From Clostridium sp. CAG:568 (GTDB lineage Bacteria; Bacillota_I; Bacilli_A; RFN20; CAG-288), in NCBI GenBank assembly GCA_000434395.1, contig FR878801.1:1-48876 (forward strand): a DNA stretch of 48,876 nucleotides. The letters are read 5' to 3'. The position numbers and the translations under genes are program-made. This document shows positions 9,382 through 17,304 of this stretch, in pieces (positions within the stretch are counted from its first letter, which is position 1; the number at the start of each line of letters is the position of its first letter). The notes below the pieces were generated by a model. That model had not been told where the DNA came from, made no database searches, and saw only the letters and a list, made by a program, of their open reading frames with translations.

Positions 9382-10720
9382 AAACTTAACTGATAAGCTA
9401 TCGGGAATATTCAAAAAGTTAAAAGGTCAAGCGACATTAACTGAGAAGAATATGGACGATGCATTTAAAGAAGTGCGTATCGCCTTGCTCGATGCTGATG
9501 TAAACTATGACGTTGTCAATCAATTCATGGATGAGGTCAAGAGTGAAGCTATAGGTCAAAAGGTTTTGACTAAGCTGTCTCCTGGGCAACAGCTTATCAA
9601 GATTGTTCATGATAAGCTCGAAGCATTACTCGGTGGCGGTGACAACGATGTCACATTTAATTCTGGAAAACCTACAGTCATAATGATGGTAGGTCTTCAA
9701 GGAACAGGTAAAACTACAACAGCTGGAAAGTTAGCAAATCTATATAAGACAAAGATGAAGAAGAAAGTTCTTCTCTGCGCCGATGATACGCAACGTCCTG
9801 CCGCTATAGACCAGTTGAAGACTTTAGCTGATTCAATTGAAGTAGACTGCTATATCGATAGAATAGGAACAAAGCCTCCTTTGATTGCTAAGGCAGCTTT
9901 TGATAAAGCTAGAAATGAGAAATATGATGTTTTGATTATCGATACAGCTGGTCGTCTTCAAATCGATGAACCTTTAATGGATGAACTTAAAGAAATTCAA
10001 AAGATAATACCTGTAGATGAAACTTTGCTTTTGGTAGATGCTATGTCGGGTCAAGATGCCGTCAATGTCGCTACAACCTTTAATAAAGAAATTCCATTGA
10101 CTGGTTTGGTCATGTCTAAACTCGATGGTGATGCTAGAGGTGGTGCTGCTCTCTCCATTAGAAAAATGACAGGAGTTCCTATCAAATATGCTGGTGTTGG
10201 AGAAAAGATAGAAGATTTAGAGAATTTCCACCCTGATAGAATGGCGGATAGAATTCTTGGAATGGGTGATGTTCTGACTTTGATTGAAGATATTCAAGCA
10301 AAGATAGATGAGAAACAAACAGAGAAGACTTCCAGACGTTTGATGAATGGTCAATTTGATTTGAATGATCTATTGTCTGTTATGAAACAAATGAAGAAGT
10401 TAGGCTCTCTTTCCAAAATTTTAGGAATGATTCCTGGAATGCCTAAAATATCACAAGAACAAATGGATTTCATTCAAACCGAATTGAGAAATTATGAAAT
10501 CATTATCAATTCCATGACTCCTCAAGAAAGAAAGAAGCCTGAAATTATTAAAGCTTCTAGAAAATCTAGAATTGTAAAAGGCTGTGGATTATCCAATCAA
10601 GAAATAAATAGATTGCTAAATAGATATGACGCTATGAAGAAACAACTTCCTCAGATGAAAGGCATCATGCAAATGGGCCAGATGGCGAAGATGTTCAATC
10701 AAAATCCATCAGGAAGATAA
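9371..10720 (+). CDS. ffh: Signal recognition particle protein Ffh
   Basis: Ffh binds signal peptides on emerging chains and, with the SRP RNA, delivers ribosomes to FtsY. The N domain is followed by the GTPase: P-loop GLQGTGKTTT at 108, DTAGRLQIDE at 191 and SKLDGDARGG. The C-terminal M domain (from about 300) is methionine-rich, ending MKKQLPQMKGIMQMGQMAKMF. Length, 449, is normal. The start ATG is preceded by AAGGAGG at 9354-9360. A strong terminator closes the recG-independent rnc-ftsY-ylxM-ffh unit. The SRP RNA gene itself is not recognised in this window. Confidence 0.97.
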   Translation: MAFENLTDKLSGIFKKLKGQATLTEKNMDDAFKEVRIALLDADVNYDVVNQFMDEVKSEAIGQKVLTKLSPGQQLIKIVHDKLEALLGGGDNDVTFNSGKPTVIMMVGLQGTGKTTTAGKLANLYKTKMKKKVLLCADDTQRPAAIDQLKTLADSIEVDCYIDRIGTKPPLIAKAAFDKARNEKYDVLIIDTAGRLQIDEPLMDELKEIQKIIPVDETLLLVDAMSGQDAVNVATTFNKEIPLTGLVMSKLDGDARGGAALSIRKMTGVPIKYAGVGEKIEDLENFHPDRMADRILGMGDVLTLIEDIQAKIDEKQTEKTSRRLMNGQFDLNDLLSVMKQMKKLGSLSKILGMIPGMPKISQEQMDFIQTELRNYEIIINSMTPQERKKPEIIKASRKSRIVKGCGLSNQEINRLLNRYDAMKKQLPQMKGIMQMGQMAKMFNQNPSGR

Positions 10721-10731
10721 ACGATGATTAG

Positions 10732-10762
10732 CTAGAAAACATCTTTGTTTTCTAGTTTTTTT
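10732..10762 (+). terminator. Terminator after ffh
   Basis: The 9-bp stem CTAGAAAAC/GTTTTCTAG with a 6-base loop is followed by seven T residues. Confidence 0.9.
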
Positions 10763-10773
10763 ATAAATAAACC

Positions 10774-10802
10774 TTGATATTTTAAGTCAATAGTGATATT
10801 TT
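10774..10802 (+). promoter_or_regulatory. Probable promoter of rpsU
   Basis: TTGATA (10774-10779) and TATTTT (10797-10802) are 17 bases apart, just after the ffh terminator and about 30 bases before the rpsU start. Confidence 0.5.
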
Positions 10803-10833
10803 CATTAAGCTTAAAAGAAAGGTGGTGATTACT

Positions 10834-11004
10834 TTGCCAAAGACAGTAGTAAGAGATGGCGAATCATTCGATGATGCAATGCGTCGCTTCAAGCGTAACG
10901 TCAACAAAGCTGGCGTCCTCGCAGATTACAAGCGTCATACAGCTTATCTCAAGAAGGCTCTTCGTCGTAAGATGAAGTCCCAACAGGCTCGCCGTCGTCA
11001 CTAA
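10834..11004 (+). CDS. rpsU: 30S ribosomal protein S21
   Basis: The 56-residue basic protein MPKTVVRDGESFDDAMRRFKR and its K/R-rich tail (KALRRKMKSQQARRR) match S21 of the small ribosomal subunit. The start is best placed at a TTG codon (10834), because the protein then begins at the family position and an almost complete anti-Shine-Dalgarno match, AAGGTGGTGAT at 10820-10830, sits just upstream. A GTG at 10822 would lie inside this site and add four foreign residues. It has its own promoter and terminator. UUG starts often limit translation, which may suit a small, highly expressed protein. Confidence 0.92.
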   Translation: MPKTVVRDGESFDDAMRRFKRNVNKAGVLADYKRHTAYLKKALRRKMKSQQARRRH

Positions 11005-11019
11005 TCGCGGCTACCACCT

Positions 11020-11049
11020 AACCTCTAGTCATTGAACTAGAGGTTTTTA
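11020..11049 (+). terminator. Terminator after rpsU
   Basis: A 10-bp stem (AACCTCTAGT/ACTAGAGGTT), 6-base loop CATTGA and five T residues follow rpsU. On the other strand it would lie behind the trmD terminator. Confidence 0.85.
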
Positions 11050-11052
11050 TTT

Positions 11053-11076
11053 TAAAAAACACATCTTTCGATGTGT
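11053..11076 (-). terminator. Terminator of the rimM-trmD unit
   Basis: Read on the minus strand, ACACATC and GATGTGT pair around a 4-base loop and run into six T residues. The hairpin begins at the trmD stop codon. Confidence 0.85.
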
Positions 11077-11807
11077 CATTTATTAGATTCTATTTTAATT
11101 TCTTTAAGAATCAGCAATTCTTCTTTGGTGAATTTTCTATGTGCTAACAAATCAGGTCTTTTTTCCAAAGTTAACTTAAGAGCCTGTTTAAGTCTCCATT
11201 TTCTTACTTTATCGTGATCACCATCGAATAAAATCTCAGGAATTTCTTTTCCATCATAGACTTTTGGATACGTGTACTGAGGATACTCTAAAAGTCCATC
11301 GCTGAAGCTTTCTTCTTCTGTTGATAACTCTGTTATCGCTCCTGGCAAAAGTCTCGTTATCGAATCAGATAAGACTAAAGATCCAATCTCTCCACCGGTC
11401 AAAATATAATCGCCTATTGAGATTTGCTCATCCACATAATCTTCAAATCTAGAATCAATTCCTTCATAATGACCGCAAACAATTGTTATATCATCGTTGG
11501 ATTTAGATAATCTGATAGCATCTTTTTGTGTATATGTATGTCCTTTTGGTGACATCAAAATTTTATGTGTGCTCATAAGATTGTTTTTGTTTAGACAATC
11601 CATCAAAGGCTCTAGTCTCATTATGAGACCAGCTCCTCCTCCTGTGGGCCTATCGTCGACTCTATGATTCTTATCTAAGGAATAATCTCTTATATTTATA
11701 ATCTTAAAATTAACAGCATTTTTTGATATAGCTCTTTTGATGATAGAAGAGTCCAAAAATCCATCGAAGAATGATGGGAATAGGGTCAATATTGTGATTG
11801 TCTTCAT
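11076..11807 (-). CDS. trmD: tRNA (guanine-N1)-methyltransferase TrmD
   Basis: TrmD methylates G37 next to the anticodon of tRNAs with a G at position 36, which keeps the reading frame. The deep-knot signature is complete: GGGAGLIMRLEPL, MSPKGHTYTQKDA, ITIVCGHYEGIDSRFEDYVD and ISIGDYILTGGEIGSLVLSDSI, and the C-terminal helical domain with YTYPKVYDGKEIPEIL. Its 243 residues are typical. The start overlaps the rimM stop by 4 bases, so both are translated together. The TGA stop supports standard code use. Confidence 0.97.
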   Translation of the reverse strand: MKTITILTLFPSFFDGFLDSSIIKRAISKNAVNFKIINIRDYSLDKNHRVDDRPTGGGAGLIMRLEPLMDCLNKNNLMSTHKILMSPKGHTYTQKDAIRLSKSNDDITIVCGHYEGIDSRFEDYVDEQISIGDYILTGGEIGSLVLSDSITRLLPGAITELSTEEESFSDGLLEYPQYTYPKVYDGKEIPEILFDGDHDKVRKWRLKQALKLTLEKRPDLLAHRKFTKEELLILKEIKIESNK

Positions 11808-12301
11808 TTAAGAGCCTCTTCACCTAATTCAGTCAATTCGACTTTACCAGGTGTTAAGCTAGGCATCTTACAGAACACGTCAGTTAAAAGAGGCATATAA
11901 CGAGAGGTGGTATCAGACATGGTGATTACGAAGTAATCTCTAGTATTGATTTTTACTACATCCTTCACTGTTCCTACTTTTTCGCCTTTAGTATTTATGA
12001 CATCTCTCCCAATTAATTCATCGATGTAAATTGTTCCCGGTAAGGCTTCGACATCAGCATAAATATCTTGATGAATAAATTGAAGTGAATCGTTGATGTC
12101 TTCAAATCCTTCGATAGAAACTATAGCTGTACGAAGACCGGGTTTGATTCTACATTCGGTGATTTTGTATTCTTTTCCCTTAATTTCAATTGAATTTCCT
12201 TCTTTGAATCTGATTTCAGGACAGTCTGTGAATAAGACAACTTTTAAAGCCCCTCTCAATCCGAATGTGTTGACTACTTGTCCAATTAATTTACGTGCCA
12301 T
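11804..12301 (-). CDS. rimM: Ribosome maturation factor RimM
   Basis: RimM assists assembly of the 30S head, near S19. The N-terminal domain begins LIGQVVNTFGLRGALKVVLFTD, the family hallmark, and the C-terminal PRC-barrel segment reads YIDELIGRDVINTKGEKVGTVKDV and later RYMPLLTDVFCKM. Length is 165. It precedes trmD with a 4-base overlap, as in many Bacillota. A terminator-like hairpin separates it from khpA upstream, so rimM-trmD may have separate expression. A GGAG box lies just before the ATG. Confidence 0.95.
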   Translation of the reverse strand: MARKLIGQVVNTFGLRGALKVVLFTDCPEIRFKEGNSIEIKGKEYKITECRIKPGLRTAIVSIEGFEDINDSLQFIHQDIYADVEALPGTIYIDELIGRDVINTKGEKVGTVKDVVKINTRDYFVITMSDTTSRYMPLLTDVFCKMPSLTPGKVELTELGEEALK

Positions 12302-12354
12302 ATTTTAAACTCCTCAATGTTGATTATTATAATATGAATAACTTTTATAATACA

Positions 12355-12378
12355 TAAGAAAAGCCACCTTTCGGTGGC
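12355..12378 (-). terminator. Terminator or attenuator between khpA and rimM
   Basis: On the minus strand GCCACC-GAAA-GGTGGC is followed by TTTTCTTAT. It would end or reduce read-through from rpsP-khpA into rimM-trmD. Confidence 0.7.
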
Positions 12379-12398
12379 AACCCTCGGAGATATAGCTC

Positions 12399-12668
12399 TT
12401 ATTTGCTCCTGGAATTGGTATCAAATTTCAATGATATCTTTTTTCTTTGGGCTTTTGGAGAGACGTTGACGATAGCTCTTAATGAGTTTGATATTGCGCC
12501 GTCCCTACCGATGAGTTTTCCTATGTCACCGTTGTCACAAAGAATCAAATAAGACTGTGATTTCCTTTCATCTTGTGTCAATGTCACAGAGATGCTTTCG
12601 GGATGAGATACAAGAGGAATGCATAGCTTCTTTATATCTTCAGATAAATCAATCTTTTCTTCTTCCAT
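12399..12668 (-). CDS. khpA: RNA-binding protein KhpA (KH domain)
   Basis: KhpA is a small KH-domain RNA-binding protein that works with KhpB in Gram-positive bacteria. The 89-residue product has the GxxG loop GKLIGRDGAISNSLRAIV, preceded by strands SISVTLTQDERKSQSYLIL. It lies directly downstream of rpsP, exactly as ylqC does in Bacillus. An AGGAGG-like box is visible just before its ATG. The N-terminal acidic segment MEEEKIDLSEDI is a little longer than usual. Confidence 0.88.
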   Translation of the reverse strand: MEEEKIDLSEDIKKLCIPLVSHPESISVTLTQDERKSQSYLILCDNGDIGKLIGRDGAISNSLRAIVNVSPKAQRKKISLKFDTNSRSK

Positions 12669-12692
12669 GCTTTCCTCCTTTCAAGAAGCTAA

Positions 12693-12977
12693 TTACTTAG
12701 TTTTCTTGGCTTCAGCTTTTTGAGCCAAGAACTTTGCATAGACACCTTGCTTCTTCAAAAGTGTCTTTACAGAATCGGAAGGGATAGCTCCACGGAGCAA
12801 CCACTTGATAGCGAGCTCTTCGTTGACGACCAATTGAGAGTTCTTTCTCTCGAGAGGATCATAATGTCCGAGATCGTCCAAAAATTCAGCGTGAGGTGTA
12901 CGTCTTGAATCGGAAACAACAATACGATAATAGGGTGAGTTACGACGTCCTATACGTGCAAGTCTAATTTTGACCAT
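12693..12977 (-). CDS. rpsP: 30S ribosomal protein S16
   Basis: The protein begins MVKIRLARIGRRNSPYYRIVV and continues with SRRTPHAEFLDDLGHYDP, the S16 signature. I place the start at 12977, where AAGGAGAA stands 7-9 bases upstream; the frame stays open for 19 more codons but those would include the promoter. The C-terminus ends in a short K/A tail. The 94-residue length is normal. S16 is needed early in 30S assembly; the genes downstream (khpA, rimM, trmD) serve the same machinery. Confidence 0.95.
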   Translation of the reverse strand: MVKIRLARIGRRNSPYYRIVVSDSRRTPHAEFLDDLGHYDPLERKNSQLVVNEELAIKWLLRGAIPSDSVKTLLKKQGVYAKFLAQKAEAKKTK

Positions 12978-13005
12978 AAGATAAGTTCTCCTTAAATGCT
13001 GCATT

Positions 13006-13034
13006 ACTATAGTCTTATCTTTAATCTCTGTCAA
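13006..13034 (-). promoter_or_regulatory. Strong promoter of rpsP-khpA
   Basis: On the minus strand a perfect -35 TTGACA (13034-13029) and -10 TATAGT (13011-13006) are spaced 17 bases, about 30 bases before the rpsP ATG. Confidence 0.9.
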
Positions 13035-13096
13035 GTGTTTTTGCTTTACAGCATAAAAATATTTTTTGGGTTTTGCTTTGCTTTGACTTTTTGTTC

Positions 13097-13125
13097 TTGT
13101 TGAAATTAACTGTTGTCTTTAAAAT
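13097..13125 (+). promoter_or_regulatory. Probable promoter of the KDGT-type permease gene
   Basis: TTGTTG (13097-13102) and TAAAAT (13120-13125) are separated by 17 bases, 27 bases before the proposed ATG. Confidence 0.5.
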
Positions 13126-13151
13126 AGCTTTGAAAGTTGAGATTGTGTAAA

Positions 13152-14699
13152 ATGGAAAAACAAGAAAGAGAGCCTGTTTGGGTACCTATTCATAAATTGC
13201 TGGGGAAAGTTCCAGGTGGAAGAATTATAATTCCTTTGATCATAGGTTCTATCATAGTTACTATTTGTGATGCATGTGGAGTTAAAGATCCTTGGGGACA
13301 AGTCGGCTCACCATCACTCTATCTTTTCTCATCTAAAGGTATAACTATTGTTTTAGGTTTTATGTTGTTCTTTACTGGAACACAAATCGATGTTAGAAAG
13401 ATGAAGTCGATGTTAGGAAGAGGATTCCCGTTACTCGTTCTTAGACTAGGAATAGCTTATGGACTGTCGTATCTTTTCTTCTTCCTTACTAAAGATTATG
13501 ACTTTATGTGGATTGGAATATCATTCGTAACATTTACATCTTGTCTTACATCTACGAATGCTGGAATGTTTATGGGTTTAGTAAATCCATATGGTGATGA
13601 TGCTGATTATTCATATTTTGGATTGCTGTTGTTGACTGCTCTTCCAGCATTCCCAATGCTTTTGATTCAAGGAAGCACAAGTGGTGGAATTGATTATATG
13701 TCTATGATTTCAATTCTTCTTCCTATTTTGTTTGGAATGTTACTTGGAAATTTAGATCCAAGTATTAGAAAAGTATTCAAACACGGAAACGATGTCGTTA
13801 TTCCATTTTTGGGATTCCAATTTGGATCTGCTATCAAGCTTGGAACAGCTGTTCAAATGATTCCTCAAGGATTGTTTTTAATCGTTTGTTGGTACATATT
13901 GGGTGTTCTTCCCAGCATGTTGATGGAAAGATATGTTTTGAAGAGACCAGGCTATATCTCTATGGGCTGCTCTGCCATGGCAGGTGTTGCATTATCTATT
14001 CCTGAACTTGTTTATGAAAGAAATATATTCCCTAACTTTGACTCAGTAGCATTAGACAATTCTTTAGCTTCATTAGCTTTGGTTTTGGTTGTAACTTCTA
14101 TTCTTTGTCCTATTCTTACAGAAAATAACAATAAGTATTATTACAAACATCATAAGGAAGTTTGTGAAAATAAATTTCCAAGTTTGTCTGACTATGTGGA
14201 GAAAATGCTCGATAGAGATATGATGAACTCAGAAATGAAGAGAATTAAGAAAGCTAAGAAATATTTGGCAATGTCAGATTATTCATTACTTTCTAAAGAG
14301 CAAAAGAAAGAATATAAAAACAATTTAAAGAAAGAACGTGTTGAATCTAGAAAAAAGACTAAAGAACTTCTTCTTTCCATGCCTAAAAAACAACGCTCTA
14401 TATTCGTTAGACAAAGAAAGTTAGACAAAGAAGATGAACAGCTTTTTGAAGAAGAAGTTTACGCTTTTATGGCTAAGAAAAAAAATCAGTGTCTTACAAT
14501 GACTGGTTTGTTGGAAGGTGAAGCTTTAATAGAGGCTTATGATAAGAATCCTTTGTTAGATAGTGAAAGAAAGAATTTAGTAAAGAGATTGAAGAAAGAA
14601 AATTCGCAATTGACTTTGATTTCTTATTCGAAACGTGAACTAGCTATTAGAGCTGTAGAATCTTACGATATAGCAAAAACCGAATATATAGAAAAATAA
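13152..14699 (+). CDS. 2-keto-3-deoxygluconate permease family membrane protein
   Basis: The first 340 residues form about ten membrane segments and match the KDGT permease family, secondary transporters for 2-keto-3-deoxygluconate: IIIPLIIGSIIVTICDA, LGFMLFFTGTQIDVRKM, and the helix break TSTNAGMFMGLVNPYGDDADYS near residues 140-160. The last 180 residues are highly charged (KKKSEK-type helices, K/E-rich, no membrane segment), an extension not present in ordinary KdgT, so substrate and regulation remain open. The ATG at 13152 is chosen over an upstream TTG. The ribosome site is weak. No pectin or hexuronate genes are nearby. Confidence 0.7.
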   Translation: MEKQEREPVWVPIHKLLGKVPGGRIIIPLIIGSIIVTICDACGVKDPWGQVGSPSLYLFSSKGITIVLGFMLFFTGTQIDVRKMKSMLGRGFPLLVLRLGIAYGLSYLFFFLTKDYDFMWIGISFVTFTSCLTSTNAGMFMGLVNPYGDDADYSYFGLLLLTALPAFPMLLIQGSTSGGIDYMSMISILLPILFGMLLGNLDPSIRKVFKHGNDVVIPFLGFQFGSAIKLGTAVQMIPQGLFLIVCWYILGVLPSMLMERYVLKRPGYISMGCSAMAGVALSIPELVYERNIFPNFDSVALDNSLASLALVLVVTSILCPILTENNNKYYYKHHKEVCENKFPSLSDYVEKMLDRDMMNSEMKRIKKAKKYLAMSDYSLLSKEQKKEYKNNLKKERVESRKKTKELLLSMPKKQRSIFVRQRKLDKEDEQLFEEEVYAFMAKKKNQCLTMTGLLEGEALIEAYDKNPLLDSERKNLVKRLKKENSQLTLISYSKRELAIRAVESYDIAKTEYIEK

Positions 14700-14732
14700 T
14701 ATTAAATCTTGAACAAATGAGTGAAAAAGTGG

Positions 14733-14766
14733 AGAGAGTAGGCATTTGCCCTTTCTCTACCCTTTT
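14733..14766 (+). terminator. Weak terminator after the permease gene
   Basis: AGAGAG pairs with CTCTCT-like sequence around an internal loop and a GGC/GCC tip with loop ATTT, followed by CCCTTTTA. The stem is imperfect. Confidence 0.5.
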
Positions 14767-14818
14767 AAACTCGACAAAAAAGAAGTAGAATACAAGCGAT
14801 TTTTGGAGGTGGCATATT

Positions 14819-15553
14819 ATGAACGCATATCAATTTTCTACAATGAATGCCTTGATGTTGGGGCATTATGAATCAGCAGAAAAGGTAAAAGATGCCTTGG
14901 AGCATGGCTTAGTTGGAATTGGTACCTATGAAGGGCTCAATGGTGAAGCGATAATAATTGATGGATGTGCATATAATGGCCTTCCTGGTGGTGAAATTAA
15001 GCAGATGGATGTCGAGACTGGAATGGCTTTTGGAATTGTAGCTCCAGTACAAATGATGGGAACAGTTTTTCAACAAAAATCTGTTTTGAATTTAGTAAGC
15101 CTTAAAGAGAGAGCTGATGAAGTTCGTAAAGCTGAATGTAAGTCTGATAATTTTATTTGTTTTGCCAGAATTGATGGTGTTTTTGATAGTGTCACTGTTC
15201 GTTCTTGTAATCAGCAAAATGAGCCTTATGCTCCGATGTATGAAGTTGCAAAAAGCCAAGTCGAAACAACTAAAAATGATGTCGAAGGAACACTTATAGG
15301 ATTTTGGTTTCCTAAGTATATGGAGTCTATCAATCTACCAGGATGGCATTTCCACTTCATTTCTGCTGATAGAAAGACATTTGGTGGTCATTGCTTAGAA
15401 TGTTCCCTTAAGAGTGGATTGATCGGTGGAAAAAAGATAACTGGTCTCGATTTAAGGTTGCCTGAGGATTCTTCTTTTGAAAAGATGGATTTCAATCAAG
15501 ACTTAAGAGAAAAGATTGCTTCGGTAGAAGGAAAAAGCCAAAAACAAAAATAA
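14819..15553 (+). CDS. budA: Acetolactate decarboxylase
   Basis: This enzyme converts alpha-acetolactate to acetoin, a pH-sparing branch of pyruvate metabolism. The 244-residue sequence follows the family throughout: FSTMNALMLGHYE, VGIGTYEGLNGEAIIIDG, FARIDGVFDSVTVRSC, EGTLIGFWFPKYMESINLPG, and the zinc site with H177 and H179 in WHFHFISADRK plus H191 in GGHCLE. The start ATG has a strong TTGGAGGTGG box upstream. It is a single gene between two terminators; no acetolactate synthase (alsS) is adjacent. The C-terminal 10 residues are a K/Q-rich tail. Confidence 0.9.
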   Translation: MNAYQFSTMNALMLGHYESAEKVKDALEHGLVGIGTYEGLNGEAIIIDGCAYNGLPGGEIKQMDVETGMAFGIVAPVQMMGTVFQQKSVLNLVSLKERADEVRKAECKSDNFICFARIDGVFDSVTVRSCNQQNEPYAPMYEVAKSQVETTKNDVEGTLIGFWFPKYMESINLPGWHFHFISADRKTFGGHCLECSLKSGLIGGKKITGLDLRLPEDSSFEKMDFNQDLREKIASVEGKSQKQK

Positions 15554-15564
15554 GAATATGAGTA

Positions 15565-15596
15565 AAAAATGCTGATTGCGAAGATCAGCATTTTTT
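15565..15596 (+). terminator. Terminator after budA
   Basis: AAATGCTGAT and ATCAGCATTT form the stem with a 7-base loop, followed by six T residues. Confidence 0.9.
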
Positions 15597-15619
15597 GATT
15601 GAAATATAAATTCTTTTGA

Positions 15620-15649
15620 AATAAAAAATCCGAGGAATAATCCTCGGAT
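15620..15649 (-). terminator. Terminator of rplS
   Basis: On the minus strand ATCCGAGGA/TCCTCGGAT pair with a 4-base loop and run into TTTTTTAT. Confidence 0.9.
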
Positions 15650-15663
15650 AATTTGCTCTGAGA

Positions 15664-16179
15664 TTACTTGGTCTCAGGTGCGGGTTCAGCTTTAGCTTCT
15701 GCAGGAGCTTCTGCTTTAGCAGCAGCTTCCTCAGCAGCCTTCTTTTCAGCCTCAGCCTTAGCAGCAGCTTCTTCAGCGGCCTTCTTAGAGATGGCACGTT
15801 GTTCTTCAAGAGCTTTCTTTTGCTCTTCGCCCATAAGAATCTGCTTGATTCTTGCACCTTTTCCGTGACGATTACGTAAGTAGTAAAGCTTCTTACGTCT
15901 CACCTTACCATGCTTGGCGACTTCGATGAAGACGACATCAGGTGAGTTGAGGAGAAAGGTACGCTCGACTCCGACTCCTGCGGATTCCTTACGAACTTTG
16001 AACGTCTTGGAGACACCTGCACCACGAATTGAGATGCAGACACCTTCGAAAACCTGTTGACGTTCCTTGTTGTTCTCACGAATTTTCACGGAGACACGGA
16101 TAGTGTCACCAGTGTTGAAGTGGGGAAGATCCGGACGAATCTGAGTGGCTGTGATCTGTTGAACTAATTGTTTGTTCAT
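15664..16179 (-). CDS. rplS: 50S ribosomal protein L19 with Ala/Glu-rich C-terminal extension
   Basis: L19 lies at the interface of the two ribosomal subunits. Residues 1-115 are canonical: QLVQQITATQIRPDLPHFNTGDTIRV, FEGVCISIRGAGVSKTFKVRKESAGVGVERTFLLNSP and KVRRKKLYYLRNRHGKGARIKQ. The remaining 55 or so residues are a low-complexity A/E/K/P tail (AEEAAAKAEAEKKAAEEAAA and onward), absent from typical L19. Two ATGs lie close together; the second, at 16179, has AGGAGGT at proper distance. It has its own promoter, a 110-base leader and a terminator, and is not joined to trmD as in Bacillus. Confidence 0.93.
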   Translation of the reverse strand: MNKQLVQQITATQIRPDLPHFNTGDTIRVSVKIRENNKERQQVFEGVCISIRGAGVSKTFKVRKESAGVGVERTFLLNSPDVVFIEVAKHGKVRRKKLYYLRNRHGKGARIKQILMGEEQKKALEEQRAISKKAAEEAAAKAEAEKKAAEEAAAKAEAPAEAKAEPAPETK

Positions 16180-16185
16180 GATCAT

Positions 16186-16283
16186 TACCTCCTAGTAATG
16201 TCGCTGCCTTTTGGATGGGTTCACAGGGATTCTTAATCGCACCTGGCGGAGCCAGACAGCATGCGAAAGATATACTCTCGCGG
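16186..16283 (-). promoter_or_regulatory. rplS 5' leader, possible L19 autoregulatory RNA
   Basis: About 100 bases between the promoter and rplS are GC-richer than usual intergenic DNA here and can pair locally (CTGGCTCCGCCAGG contains a CTGGC/GCCAG stem). Ribosomal L19 leaders are known upstream of rplS in Bacillota. I cannot confirm the consensus by eye. Confidence 0.4.
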
Positions 16284-16289
16284 AGAAAG

Positions 16290-16319
16290 AATATACTACA
16301 TATTAGACCTAAAAAGCAA
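16290..16319 (-). promoter_or_regulatory. Promoter of rplS
   Basis: Minus-strand TTGCTT (16319-16314) and TATATT (16295-16290) are 18 bases apart. Confidence 0.65.
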
Positions 16320-16356
16320 ATGTTTTTTTCCGAATAAGAGAAATTAGCGTGTAAAA

Positions 16357-16388
16357 GAAAAAAACTGATGAGCAAGAGGCCCATCAGT
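16357..16388 (-). terminator. Terminator of the phosphatase gene
   Basis: Minus-strand ACTGATG and CATCAGT form a 7-bp stem with an 11-base loop, followed by seven T residues, just after the phosphatase stop. Confidence 0.85.
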
Positions 16389-16393
16389 CAATC

Positions 16394-17221
16394 TTATCTC
16401 AAATAGTTCTCCCTAATAATTTTTATATCTTCCTCAGTGGTGCTTAATATTTGTTTGCAATAACCTATGATTCCACCATAAACTTCATCTATGGTGTCTA
16501 ATGCTGATTTGAGCCAACACTCTCTTACTCCTGTAATTGCAACTAATCCTTCGAGAAGATTCTTATTAGAAAAGTTATTTTCTTCTAGGAATTTTCTTCT
16601 TTCATCTGCTTTAGCTTTGGTGTAAATATTGGTCATCAAATAATCTTTCATAATGTCTTCTCTTTTGACACCGAGAACTTCTAATATTAAAGCGGCCATG
16701 AATCCAGTTCTATCTTTTCCGTCCTTGCAATGGAACAAAAGTGAACCCTCTTTATTGTCACGACACAATTCTAAGAATTTCTTTTGACTTTCAATTGCTT
16801 CTTTATGAGTAAAGTAAGCGTGATTTGATTTTTGCATCGCTTTGTCGACGTCACCATCATCGCTCATAAAGTATATAAAGTCTATTAGACCATCGAGTCT
16901 TCCATCACTCAAATGATATTGAGTATGATGATCTACCATTTGTTTTTGACTATTGTTATGAAGAGATAATCTTATGAATTCACATCCAGGAATCACAACA
17001 TCAGAATCTCTTTTAATTTCATCTTCACTTCTCAAATCTATATCCCATTTAGGATTGTAGTTATCTACTAAAAAATTGATATCATTTTTAGTTAATTGAC
17101 TCAAAGAATCTGTTCGTATCAATCTATTGAAAACTATATGTTTTCCTTCAAAACCTTCGTATCCACCTAAATCTCTTGTATTAATAGTTCCTTCTAAATT
17201 TATTCTTTTGCTTAGTTCCAT
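16394..17221 (-). CDS. Protein tyrosine/serine phosphatase family protein
   Basis: The 275-residue protein holds the cysteine phosphatase signature LLFHCKDGKDRTGFMAALIL, with nucleophile C165 and R171 (C-x5-R). The start NLEGTINTRDLGGYEG is the hallmark of the bacterial tyrosine/serine phosphatase family (Y_phosphatase3), which includes enzymes acting on phosphoproteins and on phosphoinositides. Residues 72-80 (WDIDLRSEDEIK) supply the family's DLRS segment. No signal peptide is seen, so it is probably cytoplasmic. It stands alone between rplS and an anchored protein gene and has its own terminator; its substrate cannot be told from context. Confidence 0.85.
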   Translation of the reverse strand: MELSKRINLEGTINTRDLGGYEGFEGKHIVFNRLIRTDSLSQLTKNDINFLVDNYNPKWDIDLRSEDEIKRDSDVVIPGCEFIRLSLHNNSQKQMVDHHTQYHLSDGRLDGLIDFIYFMSDDGDVDKAMQKSNHAYFTHKEAIESQKKFLELCRDNKEGSLLFHCKDGKDRTGFMAALILEVLGVKREDIMKDYLMTNIYTKAKADERRKFLEENNFSNKNLLEGLVAITGVRECWLKSALDTIDEVYGGIIGYCKQILSTTEEDIKIIRENYLR

Positions 17222-17304
17222 TTATTTTCTTTTCCCACCGGTTAGATATTTTAAGATTTGAAGAAAGAAAATACAAATGGGTTAAGAAATAACAAATAGA
17301 TGAG

